Shown in pieces: positions 17,448-25,815 of a stretch of DNA of 64,000 bases. The DNA is from Kineosporia aurantiaca JCM 3230 (GTDB taxonomy: Bacteria > Actinomycetota > Actinomycetes > Actinomycetales > Kineosporiaceae), in contig JODP01000001.1 in NCBI GenBank assembly GCA_000719025.1, positions 434,001-498,000 on the forward strand. Reading direction: 5' to 3'. The notes beneath the pieces are model-generated. The model did no database searches. It saw only the letters and a program-made list of their open reading frames with translations, and was not told where the DNA came from. Every line of letters begins with the position of its first letter. Positions within the stretch are counted from its first letter, which is position 1. The translations under genes and the position numbers were made by a program.

Positions 17448-18245
17448 GTGTTCGCGGACGAGCGTCGGCAGAAGATCCTCGAGCTGGTCCGGGCCAACGG
17501 CGCGGTGTCGCTGCGCGAGCTGGCCCGGGTGGTGCGCAGCTCCGAGGTGACCGTCCGGCGGGACCTGCGCCTGCTGGAGTCCCAGGGCCTGCTGGACCGG
17601 CGGCACGGCGGGGCGGTCTCCACCGGCGGCCTCAGCCATGAGCCGACCTACTCGGAGAAGTCCGGGGTGGCGGCCCGGGAGAAGGCGGCGATCGGGGCCC
17701 TGGCGGCCGGCCTGGTCGAGGAGGGCGACGCGATCTGCGTCGGGGGTGGCACCACCACCCAGGCCTTCGCCCGCCACCTGAGCGCCTTGCGCGAGCTGAC
17801 CGTCGTCACCAATTCCGTGCTGGTGGCCCAGGAACTGGCCCGCTCCCGGACGATCGAGGTGGTGATGACCGGCGGCACCCTGCGCGGCTCGATCTACGCC
17901 CTGGTCGGGTCGACGGCCGAGCAGTCGCTGGCCGGGATGCGGGTGCGGCGCAGCTTCCTGTCCGGCAACGGGCTGACCGCCGAGCGCGGCCTGTCCACGC
18001 CGAACCTGGTGGTCGCCGGGATGGACCGAGCCCTGGCGGCGGCCGCCGAGGAGGTCGTGGTGCTGGCCGACCACACCAAGATCGGGCTGGAGACGATGAG
18101 CCGCACGGTGCCTACCGAGGGGATCGACCACCTGGTCACCGGGGAGGCCTGCCCGGAGGACGTGGTGGCCCAGTTCCGGGCGAACGGGGTCGAGGTGCAC
18201 GTCGCCACCGCCGGGCCGGCAGATGAACAGGACACGGACGGCTGA
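17448..18245 (+). CDS. DeoR-family transcriptional regulator of the gal locus
   Basis: The 265-residue protein has an N-terminal winged helix-turn-helix of DeoR type (ERRQKILELVRANGAVSL, then TVRRDLRLLE as recognition helix) over residues 5-60. A DeoR C-terminal sugar-phosphate sensor follows, with the GGGTTTQAFARHL loop that binds phosphorylated effectors. It starts with GTG at 17448. The gene is divergent from galK and upstream of galT, so it most likely represses both, with release by a galactose-derived phosphate. It carries the expected motifs and has normal length. The regulatory target is inferred from position. Confidence 0.9.
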   Translation: MFADERRQKILELVRANGAVSLRELARVVRSSEVTVRRDLRLLESQGLLDRRHGGAVSTGGLSHEPTYSEKSGVAAREKAAIGALAAGLVEEGDAICVGGGTTTQAFARHLSALRELTVVTNSVLVAQELARSRTIEVVMTGGTLRGSIYALVGSTAEQSLAGMRVRRSFLSGNGLTAERGLSTPNLVVAGMDRALAAAAEEVVVLADHTKIGLETMSRTVPTEGIDHLVTGEACPEDVVAQFRANGVEVHVATAGPADEQDTDG

Positions 18246-18318
18246 TCGTCAGCTTGTCAGTTTCCGATCGAACGTGTCAGATTATGATCAGGTCTTGACA
18301 GAACAGAGCGAGGTTCTC
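18240..18318 (+). promoter_or_regulatory. Candidate operator/promoter region before the galT leader ORF
   Basis: Between deoR and galT lie the perfect inverted repeat GCTGATCGTCAGC (about 18240-18252) and three TTGTCAG/GTGTCAG/TTGACAG strings. The AGATTATGA string shared with the galK/deoR gap lies at about 18280-18288. This looks like a second binding region for the same regulator, so galT may have its own promoter. No clear -35/-10 pair could be fixed. Confidence 0.35.
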
Positions 18319-18446
18319 GTGGCAATGATCCGCGACGTGACGAGCATGGACGACGGAAGGCGGATCACGTACTACTACAGTGCGCCCGCTTCCGAGGAAA
18401 GCACCGCCACCCCGGTGGCTTCCGAGACGGGCGAGGCGGAAGAACA

Positions 18447-18450
<4 letters not shown>
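18319..18450 (+). CDS. Small conserved-looking ORF translationally coupled to galT
   Basis: A 43-residue ORF begins with GTG at 18319, 5 bases after GCGAGG, and ends in a GTGA overlap with galT. The sequence (MIRDVTSMDDGRRITYYY, then an acidic Ala/Thr/Glu tail) resembles the short RxLADGRExxYFD segment that often sits at or just before the N-terminus of actinobacterial GalT proteins. It may therefore be a detached N-terminal piece or a separate accessory peptide. Function is unknown; the coupling is seen directly, the comparison is from memory. Confidence 0.6.
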
Positions 18451-19451
<1,001 letters not shown>

Positions 19452-19685
19452 CTAGCTCTTCAGCCGTCGGCGCGGCCCACCCAGCACCACGATCACCGAG
19501 CCGACGCTGACCAGCAGCAGACCAAGACCACCGAGGACGGCCTGGCCGCCCTCGGTGGTCTCGTTTGCGCCCCAGAACACCCCCGTCGTCACTTGGGTCA
19601 CCAGCAGTCCCAGGACCACCAGCAGGCCGACCCGGCGACGAATCACCCGACCATCCGACGAATTTCGCCTCTCCTGCGCCTGCAT
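19452..19685 (-). CDS. Small two-helix membrane protein
   Basis: The 77-residue product has a basic N-terminus and two hydrophobic segments (about residues 19-37 and 49-68), ending in a short basic tail. This predicts an inner-membrane hairpin with both ends in the cytoplasm. It starts with ATG at 19685, and its stop touches the galT stop. I do not recognise the family. The coding assignment rests on codon-position GC bias and the clean two-helix pattern. Confidence 0.6.
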   Translation of the reverse strand: MQAQERRNSSDGRVIRRRVGLLVVLGLLVTQVTTGVFWGANETTEGGQAVLGGLGLLLVSVGSVIVVLGGPRRRLKS

Positions 19686-19788
19686 CCCGCATCCCCCGAT
19701 CGCAGTGCGTAGCTCTAGGTGACGGAAAATACACCCACCCGGCTTTCTTGGCTACGACCCGTCGGAAAAGCGCGGCAATCGGGACAGA

Positions 19789-19860
19789 TGTGGCACGATC
19801 CGTGTCGTTCCTGCCACACACTCCGGTTTTCACTCTGTTGCGACGATGGGGAACGACACG
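19789..19860. promoter_or_regulatory. Two inverted repeats before the XRE-cupin gene
   Basis: TGTGGCA (19789-19795) pairs with TGCCACA (19812-19818). In addition CGTGTCGTTCC (19801-19811) is a perfect 11-base complement of GGAACGACACG (19850-19860), which ends one base before the ATG at 19862 and takes in most of the GGGGA ribosome site. Either element could be the autoregulatory operator of the downstream repressor; the second could also fold in mRNA and hide the ribosome site. Confidence 0.55.
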
Positions 19861-19861
19861 C

Positions 19862-20512
19862 ATGGCGGACACGGGGGCACCCGGGATGGTCAGAACGGTC
19901 GCGCCGGAGGTGGGGGCGCCTGTGCCCCGAGCCGCGCCGGTGACGAGGCCCGGTTTCGAGGCCGAACGCACGATCCGGATGATGGGGGCCCGGGTGCGGG
20001 TCCTCCGTAAACAGCAGAACCTGACTCTGAAAACGCTGGCCGACCGCACCGGGGTAAGCGTCTCCATGCTCAGCATGGTCGAACGCGGGCTGGCCAGCGC
20101 CTCCGTCGGCACCCTGGTCTCGGTGTCGACGGCCCTCGGCGTACACATGTCCGACCTGTTCGGCCCCGGCGAGGACGTGGACCGCTCCCCCGTCATCCGG
20201 GCCGACGAGCAGATGACCGCCACCACTGGCGCCGGCGGAGTGCACCGCATCGCCTACCGCGACCCCCGCGCCGGGGTGGAGATGACTCTGCAGCAGTACG
20301 TTCCGGGCGGCGCCAGTGGCGTTACCCCGGAGCACTCCGACGGCCGTGAGGTAGGCGTCCTGATCTCCGGTGAGCTCACCGTGGAACTCGACGGAGACGT
20401 CCACACCCTGCGCCCCGGCGACGCCATTGCCTACCTGGCCTCCCGGCCGCACCGCATCGTCAACCGCGGCGCCGAGCCCGCCCAGGCCCTCTGGCTGAAC
20501 CTCGAAGCCTGA
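19862..20512 (+). CDS. XRE-family regulator with C-terminal cupin sensor
   Basis: The 216-residue protein has an N-terminal disordered segment. A helix-turn-helix of XRE type follows (residues of about 40-95: ARVRVLRKQQNLTLKTLADR, then SVSMLSMVERGLASASVGTL). The C-terminal cupin_2 barrel has the motifs PEHSDGREVGVLISGEL and LRPGDAIAYLASRPHRIVN. Relatives repress or activate transporter and catabolic genes in response to small ligands bound in the cupin. The start at ATG 19862 excludes an upstream stretch with no HTH homology and no coding bias. Neighbours do not reveal a target. The paired inverted repeats immediately upstream suggest autoregulation. Confidence 0.85.
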   Translation: MADTGAPGMVRTVAPEVGAPVPRAAPVTRPGFEAERTIRMMGARVRVLRKQQNLTLKTLADRTGVSVSMLSMVERGLASASVGTLVSVSTALGVHMSDLFGPGEDVDRSPVIRADEQMTATTGAGGVHRIAYRDPRAGVEMTLQQYVPGGASGVTPEHSDGREVGVLISGELTVELDGDVHTLRPGDAIAYLASRPHRIVNRGAEPAQALWLNLEA

Positions 20513-20561
20513 ATCCTGAATTAGGGACGCTTACGGAGCCTTTGCGGCCCCCCCTCCCGTT

Positions 20562-20611
20562 CGTGATCACGCGGCTCTACCCCCGAGTGGGGCCGGACCG
20601 CCTGATCACGG
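20562..20611. terminator. Nested hairpin between convergent cupin and sepX genes
   Basis: The outer arms CGTGATCACGCGG (20562-20574) and CCGCCTGATCACG (about 20598-20610) match with one mismatch. They enclose an inner CCCC-GAGT-GGGG stem (about 20580-20591). The location between convergent genes fits a bidirectional terminator without a T-run. The TGATCA-containing arms resemble the elements in the 45.8 kb array. Confidence 0.5.
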
Positions 20612-20619
20612 ACGGGCTA

Positions 20620-20679
20620 TTCGTTGACCGCTTGTTCGTTGACCGCTTGTTCGTGGACCGCTTATTCGTTGACCGCGCG
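20620..20679 (-). repeat. Four 15-bp tandem repeats spanning the sepX stop codon
   Basis: Four copies of TTCGTTGACCGCTTG with few changes lie end to end. In the sepX frame they encode AVNEQ-type pentapeptides, and the sepX TAA at 20662-20664 lies inside the third copy. Beyond it the frame continues as repeat peptides to a TAG at 20617-20619. Confidence 0.9.
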
Positions 20680-23600
20680 GGGTCGTTCGGCGTTCTGGTC
20701 GAGTTCCAGGATCCGCTCAATGTCCGCCGCCCGGCGCGGCATCGAACCCCGGGAGACCGGCTGCTCCCGCTCGGAAGCGGCCGGAGCCTGCGGCTTCTGA
20801 GCCGGTTCCTCAAGGGGCGGGGGCGCCGGGCGGTGGACGGCCGGCTTCAGCTGGTAGGTCGGCGGCGGCACCGGAACCGGGTCCCAGGTGTCGGCGCTCA
20901 CCGCACTCGCCCTCCGCGCCACCCGCTCCGGCGGCGGCTTCGCTGCGGCTTCCGCCTCCGCCCGCGCCCGAACCCGCGCCGCCTGCCTACGCCGGTTCTC
21001 GGCATGCTCCCGGGCCATCTCTGCGGCGTACAGGTGCGCGCCCAGCATGGTCAGGGTTTCCCGGCTGCGCACTGCTGCGGTCCGTGAGGCGACCGCGTGG
21101 GCGGTCAGCAGCAGGGTTGAGGCGATGGCGATGAACACCGGCACCGAGCCCACCGCCAGGAAGACCCAGGTGACCACCGTGGTCAGCAGAAGGACGGCCA
21201 TGCTGCGGGCCCGGCGGCGGGCGGCGATCCGGGCGCCCTGCCGAGCGGCTTCGAGATCGGCGTGGGTGGTGGTGAATTCGTTCGGCTCGTCGGTGGGTTC
21301 GACGTTCGCCTGGTCCGGGGGCTCGAGGTGGTCGGCCCTGGGCTGCCCTTGCGCGGCGGGGGCGGTTGCTGCCGCTGGTGCGGTTGGGCGTCCGCGGGAG
21401 GGTGTGGCTGGGGTTTGGGGGGAAGGGGCTTGAGCGGACTCGACCTGGGCAGAACGGCTCTGGGGAGCTCGAGTCTGGGCGGACTCGGCCTGGGCGGCGC
21501 GGCTCTGGGCGACCCGAGTGCGGATCGACTCGGCCTGGGCCGGAAGGCTTTCGCCAGACCCGGACTGAGCGGACCTGGTCTGAGTGGCGTCGGTCTGGGC
21601 CGACCGGCCCTGGACGGATCGAGTCTGGGTGGACGGGGCTTCGGTGGACCGATGCTCGGCCACCCTGGCCGGAGTGGGCTCGGCCTGGGCCGACCGGCCT
21701 TGGGCGGACCCAGCCTGAGTCGGTCCGGTTCGGGCGCCCCCAGACTGGTTCGATGCGGTCGGGCTCTGGGTGGTGTGACTAGGAGCCTGGTTGGGCTCCG
21801 AGAACGCGGCCTGGTCGTACGGAGCGCTTGAGGCGCCCGGTGACTCGGCCCGGCCATGGGAGAGCCCGGCCTGAGTGTCCTCAGCCGATCGAGGCGAATA
21901 TCCGGCGGAACCGGGTCGGGCCGAGCTGGACGCCGGTCGACCGGATGAGTCGCTGGGCGCCGCCGAAGCAGCCGCCTGGTCGTACGGAGCCCGGGTGGAT
22001 CCGGACCGCGGGTCCCTAGCCTCGGTGGACCGGCCATGGGAAGGACTGGCGCCTTCCGCCGTCCGGGGCGAGGGCTCGGCCGATCCGACCGGACCGGACG
22101 CGGCCTGGTCGTACGGGGCCCGGGCCGGAGTGGCCGAATCGGAGGCAGAGCGCGGGTCCTCGGCCTCGGAGGACTGGCCGCGGGAGGGAGCCTCGGCGGA
22201 ACCGGCTCGGTTGGGCCGACCGACCGGACCGGACGCTGCTGGTCCGGGAAGGTCGTTCGAGGCGGCTGGGGTGGACGCGGCCTGGTCGTAGGGGGCTCGG
22301 GTCTCGTCGGCCGGTCTCGGGGACGGCTCGGGCGGACGGGATGGGCGCGACGGCCGACCCGGCTGAGCGGAGACGGCTCGGTAGAAGGCCGCCTGGTCCG
22401 CCCGGGCCTGAGCGGTGCGGGTCAGGTCGGGCGAAGGGTCAGGTGATCCGGGCGGGGTGCGAGGGGTGTCGTCTCGGCGGCGTCCGAGGTTTTCGGTCCC
22501 GGTGGATCGGGGGCCTCGTCGGTCCGGACGGGAGAGAAGTTCGTCGAAGGTCTCTTCGGGGGCGGCGGAGCCGGACGGACGCTGGTTGGCTCGAGGGGCG
22601 GGCTCGGGGAGTGGGGGCTGGACGACGGGGATGCTCTCGGCCTGGGCTCGCGGATAGCCGGTCCGGCCGGTGCGCTCCGGCTGGACCGGGGCGGGCAGGC
22701 CGAATCCGGCGAGCAGCCCGGCTTCGAGTTCGGACATCGCCGAGTCAGAGGACGCCGGCCCGCTCGGAGGCTCGACCACCGGCATGGCTTGAGGAGTGGC
22801 TTGGAGGGAAGGCGGCGAGGCGGTGAGGCCGAAGCCGGCCAGGAGTCCGGCTTCCAGTTCGTCCATCGACTGGGCACTCGGGGGCTCAGCGGAGGATGCC
22901 GGCGGCTCGGCGGCGCCCGCCTGCCCGCTTCCGGTCACCCATCCAGTTCCCGCCACCGATGCGGAGCCGCCTGCCGATTGAGACCCATGCTCAGGTCCGG
23001 CCCCAGGCCCGGTCTCGGGCACCCGCCCGGTTCCGGATACCCGCCCGGACCCGGCCATGGACCCGGACCCGCGTGCCGATCCAGAGCCATTGCCAGGTCC
23101 AGCTCCATGTCCGGCCTCATGTGCGGGGCGAGCCGTAGAGCCGGTCCCAGCCATGGGGCCGGTCCCAGCCGTCGGCCCGGACCCAGCCATCCAGCCGGAC
23201 TCGCGTGCCGATCCAGAGCCATTGCCAGGTCCAGCCTCATGTCCGTGGGGAGCCATCGAGCCGGTCCCAGCCATCGGCCCAATCCCAGCCGTCGGCTCAG
23301 TCCCCACCCCTGACCCGGGCAGCGCCCCGGCACCAGCCGTTGATCTAGTCCCAGCTGCAGGCCCAGTCTCAGCCGTTGACCCAGTCCCAGCGGCAGTCCC
23401 AGCCGCAGGCCCAGTTCCCGCCATTGACCCAGTCCCAGGCCCTGACCCAGGCGTGGCCCCGGCACCAGCCGTTGCCCCAGCCCCAGTCCCGGCCATCGCA
23501 CCGGAACCAGCCGTTGGCCCAGTCCCAGCCACAGCCGACGCCCCAGCAGTCGCCCCGATCCCGGATTTCGCCGGCGTCCCCACCCTCGCCGCACCCGACC

Positions 23601-24108
23601 GGGCCGCCGCACTCCCCGGCACCGCAGCGTCCATCGGCTCATCAGCGCTGGCGTCGGCCGACCGGGTAACCCGGCCCGCTTCGTCCGCCGTCCGGTCGAA
23701 GACCTTCTCCTCGTCCGCTACCGGCTCGCCACCGACGTCCTCAAGCTCATCGTTCTTCTCCACCTCACCATCGACCGAAGCGGCGCCGGTCAGGGTCTCG
23801 CCCGGCTGGGCGCTCTGCGGGAGGCTCATCGAGGAGCCGGCCAGGCGCTCGGACAGCAGGCGGTCGGCCGGGATGTAGAGCAGTTCGCCGTCCGTGTCGA
23901 CGATCACTCGGGGCGACGTGAGCAGCGGGTCACCGGAGCGGCCCGAGCGATTCGAACGGTCACGGCGCTTCAGGACGCGTAGCCCTCCGGAGAAACGGTC
24001 ACCGGCCCGCGATTGTGACAGTTCGTCACGACGGCGAACCCAGTGCGGCACCAGATAGGCAGCCCACACCACAACAATGGCGAGGAGGACGAGGCTGCTG
24101 GGCTGCAC
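20662..24108 (-). CDS. sepX: SepX/GlpR-type divisome membrane protein with very long disordered linker
   Basis: This is the actinobacterial SepX (Streptomyces) or GlpR (Corynebacterium, receptor of gephyrin-like Glp), a membrane protein of the division site. The N-terminus LVLLAIVVVWAAYLVPHWVR is the family signature and first membrane segment. It is followed by RFSGGLRVL and the conserved VDTDGELLYIPADRLLSERL segment. The C-terminus has two more membrane segments (about residues 970-1005) and an Arg/Ala-rich coiled tail. Between them lie about 750 low-complexity residues: AGTGPM-type repeats, two ELEAGLLAGFGL copies, APYDQAA motifs and SAQ-type pentapeptides. Relatives are a few hundred residues; this one is about 1,148. 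It starts at GTG 24108 (TTG 24114 is possible) without a clear ribosome site. It ends the galU-glp-moa gene run, matching its conserved neighbourhood. Identification is good; the function of the repeats is unknown. Confidence 0.85.
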   Translation of the reverse strand: MQPSSLVLLAIVVVWAAYLVPHWVRRRDELSQSRAGDRFSGGLRVLKRRDRSNRSGRSGDPLLTSPRVIVDTDGELLYIPADRLLSERLAGSSMSLPQSAQPGETLTGAASVDGEVEKNDELEDVGGEPVADEEKVFDRTADEAGRVTRSADASADEPMDAAVPGSAAARSGAARVGTPAKSGIGATAGASAVAGTGPTAGSGAMAGTGAGATAGAGATPGSGPGTGSMAGTGPAAGTAAGTGSTAETGPAAGTRSTAGAGALPGSGVGTEPTAGIGPMAGTGSMAPHGHEAGPGNGSGSARESGWMAGSGPTAGTGPMAGTGSTARPAHEAGHGAGPGNGSGSARGSGSMAGSGRVSGTGRVPETGPGAGPEHGSQSAGGSASVAGTGWVTGSGQAGAAEPPASSAEPPSAQSMDELEAGLLAGFGLTASPPSLQATPQAMPVVEPPSGPASSDSAMSELEAGLLAGFGLPAPVQPERTGRTGYPRAQAESIPVVQPPLPEPAPRANQRPSGSAAPEETFDELLSRPDRRGPRSTGTENLGRRRDDTPRTPPGSPDPSPDLTRTAQARADQAAFYRAVSAQPGRPSRPSRPPEPSPRPADETRAPYDQAASTPAASNDLPGPAASGPVGRPNRAGSAEAPSRGQSSEAEDPRSASDSATPARAPYDQAASGPVGSAEPSPRTAEGASPSHGRSTEARDPRSGSTRAPYDQAAASAAPSDSSGRPASSSARPGSAGYSPRSAEDTQAGLSHGRAESPGASSAPYDQAAFSEPNQAPSHTTQSPTASNQSGGARTGPTQAGSAQGRSAQAEPTPARVAEHRSTEAPSTQTRSVQGRSAQTDATQTRSAQSGSGESLPAQAESIRTRVAQSRAAQAESAQTRAPQSRSAQVESAQAPSPQTPATPSRGRPTAPAAATAPAAQGQPRADHLEPPDQANVEPTDEPNEFTTTHADLEAARQGARIAARRRARSMAVLLLTTVVTWVFLAVGSVPVFIAIASTLLLTAHAVASRTAAVRSRETLTMLGAHLYAAEMAREHAENRRRQAARVRARAEAEAAAKPPPERVARRASAVSADTWDPVPVPPPTYQLKPAVHRPAPPPLEEPAQKPQAPAASEREQPVSRGSMPRRAADIERILELDQNAERPRAVNE

Positions 24109-24194
24109 GCACAAACGGTACGGTGCGCTACCCGAATGATCACGTATCGCCAGCGGTGTGTCGTCACCCTCAGGTTGAGCTTAAGACTTCTTGA

Positions 24195-24854
24195 TCAGGT
24201 CTGCTCCGACCACCGAGTGTGTTGTTCATGTTCACGCGCAGCCAGCACCCGCTGTGACCGACGCCACCGGGTGAGCATCCCGCCGGGCACGTCCTCCGGG
24301 GTGATGGCGAAGCTGGCGTGGTCGCGCCAGGCGCCGTCGATGTGCAGATAGCGGCGGCGGATGCCCTCGGCCCGGAAGCCGAGCTTCTCCACCACGCGCA
24401 GGCTGGCGGTGTTCTCCGGGCGGATGTTCACCTCGAGCCGGTGCATGCCCAGGCCGAACAGGCAGTGGTCGACCATCATCGCCACCGCGGTCGGGGTGAT
24501 GCCCTGACCAGCCACGGCCCGATCGACCCAGTAGCCGATCTGGCCCGAGCGCAGCGAGCCCCAGACGATGCCGCTCACGCTGACCTGGCCGACCAGCCGG
24601 TCGTGCAGCTGTACGGCGAGCGGGATCATCCGCCCGGCCCGGGCCTCCCGGTCGAAGCTGCGGACCATCGCCCCGAAGGTCAGGGGACGACCGCTGCCCT
24701 CTGGGTGAGTGGCCTCCCAGGGGGCCAGCCAGTCCGCGTTCGCCGAGCGCACCGCGTTCCAGGACTTCCCGTCCCGCCGGTGCAGCGGACGCAGCGTGAT
24801 CAGGCCGTCGGACAGCTCGATCGGCCAGCCGACGCCCGCGCCGAGTTCGTTCAT
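24195..24854 (-). CDS. rimJ: GNAT acetyltransferase, RimJ/RimL type
   Basis: The 219-residue GNAT-fold enzyme acetylates N-terminal amino groups, by similarity those of ribosomal proteins, using acetyl-CoA. The core shows IGYWVDRAVAGQGITPTAVA (motif A, acetyl-CoA pyrophosphate loop) and the conserved segment HRLEVNIRPENTASLRVVEK with LGF after it. Its ATG overlaps the moaB stop in an ATGA junction, so the two are translationally coupled. The gene order moaB-rimJ-sepX is conserved in actinobacteria (compare Rv0995-Rv0996), which supports orthology. The actual protein substrate is unknown. Confidence 0.88.
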   Translation of the reverse strand: MNELGAGVGWPIELSDGLITLRPLHRRDGKSWNAVRSANADWLAPWEATHPEGSGRPLTFGAMVRSFDREARAGRMIPLAVQLHDRLVGQVSVSGIVWGSLRSGQIGYWVDRAVAGQGITPTAVAMMVDHCLFGLGMHRLEVNIRPENTASLRVVEKLGFRAEGIRRRYLHIDGAWRDHASFAITPEDVPGGMLTRWRRSQRVLAAREHEQHTRWSEQT

Positions 24855-25336
24855 CGGTGATCGCCGCCGTTGATCTGGTCGACCGCGTGCACCAGCACCT
24901 CGTCGAGGACCGCCATGCCGTCGAGGCAGCCGCCCCGGGATCCCGGCAGGTTCACGATCAGGGTGTGACCGGCGACGCCGGCCAGTCCGCGGGAAAGCAC
25001 CGCGGTGGGCACCCCCTTGCCGAAGCCACGACCACGGATCGCCTCGGCCAGGCCGGGCACCTCGATGTCGAGCAACGGGCGGGTCTGCTCGGGGGTGTGG
25101 TCGGTGGGTGACAGGCCGGTACCCCCGGTGGTCAGGACCACGTCGTAGCCCTCGCGGACGGCGCCGCGCAGCGCCTCGCCGACCGGATCGCCGTCCTGCA
25201 CCACGACCGGGCCGTCGACGGAGAACCCGAGTTCCCGCAGGCCGTCGGCCAGGACCGGGCCCCCGGTGTCCGGATAGACGCCGGCCGCGGCCCGGTTGGA
25301 GGCCGTGACCACGAGCGCACGGCGCGGCTCAGTCAC
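24851..25336 (-). CDS. moaB: Molybdopterin adenylyltransferase family protein (MoaB/Mog)
   Basis: The product (161 residues from GTG 25336) belongs to the MoaB/Mog fold that adenylylates molybdopterin before molybdate insertion. Visible motifs are the N-terminal RALVVTASNRAAAGVYPDTG, LTTGGTGLSPTDHTPE (the MPT-binding TTGGTG loop) and LIVNLPGSRGG. The longer upstream frame overlaps moaC heavily and has no conserved residues, so the GTG overlapping the moaC stop by 8 bases is chosen. Cofactor synthesis here also needs moaA, moaD and moaE, which are not in the window. Confidence 0.92.
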   Translation of the reverse strand: MTEPRRALVVTASNRAAAGVYPDTGGPVLADGLRELGFSVDGPVVVQDGDPVGEALRGAVREGYDVVLTTGGTGLSPTDHTPEQTRPLLDIEVPGLAEAIRGRGFGKGVPTAVLSRGLAGVAGHTLIVNLPGSRGGCLDGMAVLDEVLVHAVDQINGGDHR

Positions 25337-25808
25337 GACGCCAGTCCCCGGAACGTCCACCGCTCTTGGCCACCACCCGGATCCGGCCGATCTCGGCCCG
25401 CTTGTCAACGGCTTTGATCATATCGACCATCGCCAGACCGGCGACCGCTACGCAGGTGAGGGCCTCCATCTCGACCCCGGTGCGGTCGGCGGTGCGGACC
25501 GTGGCGGTGATCTGCACGCCCTCGTCCTGCACGACCAGCCCGACCTCGACCCCGTGCACCGCGATCGGGTGGGCGAGCGGCACCAGGTCGGGAGTGCGTT
25601 TGGCGGCCTGGATCCCGGCGATCCGGGCCACCGCGAGCGCGTCGCCCTTCGGCACCCCGTCACCCCGCAGCAGCTCGATCACCGCAGGCGAGCAGAACAC
25701 GAACCCTTCGGCAGTGGCCTCGCGGGCGGTGATCGCCTTGGCCGAGACGTCGACCATCCGGGCGGCCCCGGAGGAGTCGACGTGGGTCAGGCGTTGTTGC
25801 TGCGTCAC
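25329..25808 (-). CDS. moaC: Cyclic pyranopterin monophosphate synthase
   Basis: MoaC (159 residues) converts 3',8-cyclo-7,8-dihydro-GTP to cyclic pyranopterin monophosphate, the first committed step of molybdenum cofactor synthesis together with MoaA. Conserved features are LTHVDSSGAARMVDVSAK at the start, KRTPDLVPLAHPIAVHGVEV (the substrate-site LxxLCHP variant) and TGVEMEALTCVAVAGLAMVDM with KAVDK following. The start is a GTG at 25808 (a GTG at 25814 is an alternative), 7 bases after moeA, giving an apparent moeA-moaC-moaB-rimJ operon. The reading frame extends upstream only through moeA. Confidence 0.95.
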   Translation of the reverse strand: MTQQQRLTHVDSSGAARMVDVSAKAITAREATAEGFVFCSPAVIELLRGDGVPKGDALAVARIAGIQAAKRTPDLVPLAHPIAVHGVEVGLVVQDEGVQITATVRTADRTGVEMEALTCVAVAGLAMVDMIKAVDKRAEIGRIRVVAKSGGRSGDWRRD

Positions 25809-25815
25809 CGGCACA

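Noticed and set aside
22789..23878. Long plus-strand ORFs opposite sepX (up to 273 codons)
   Set aside because: They are antisense shadows caused by the high-GC repeats; the minus frame has the SepX signature segments at both ends.
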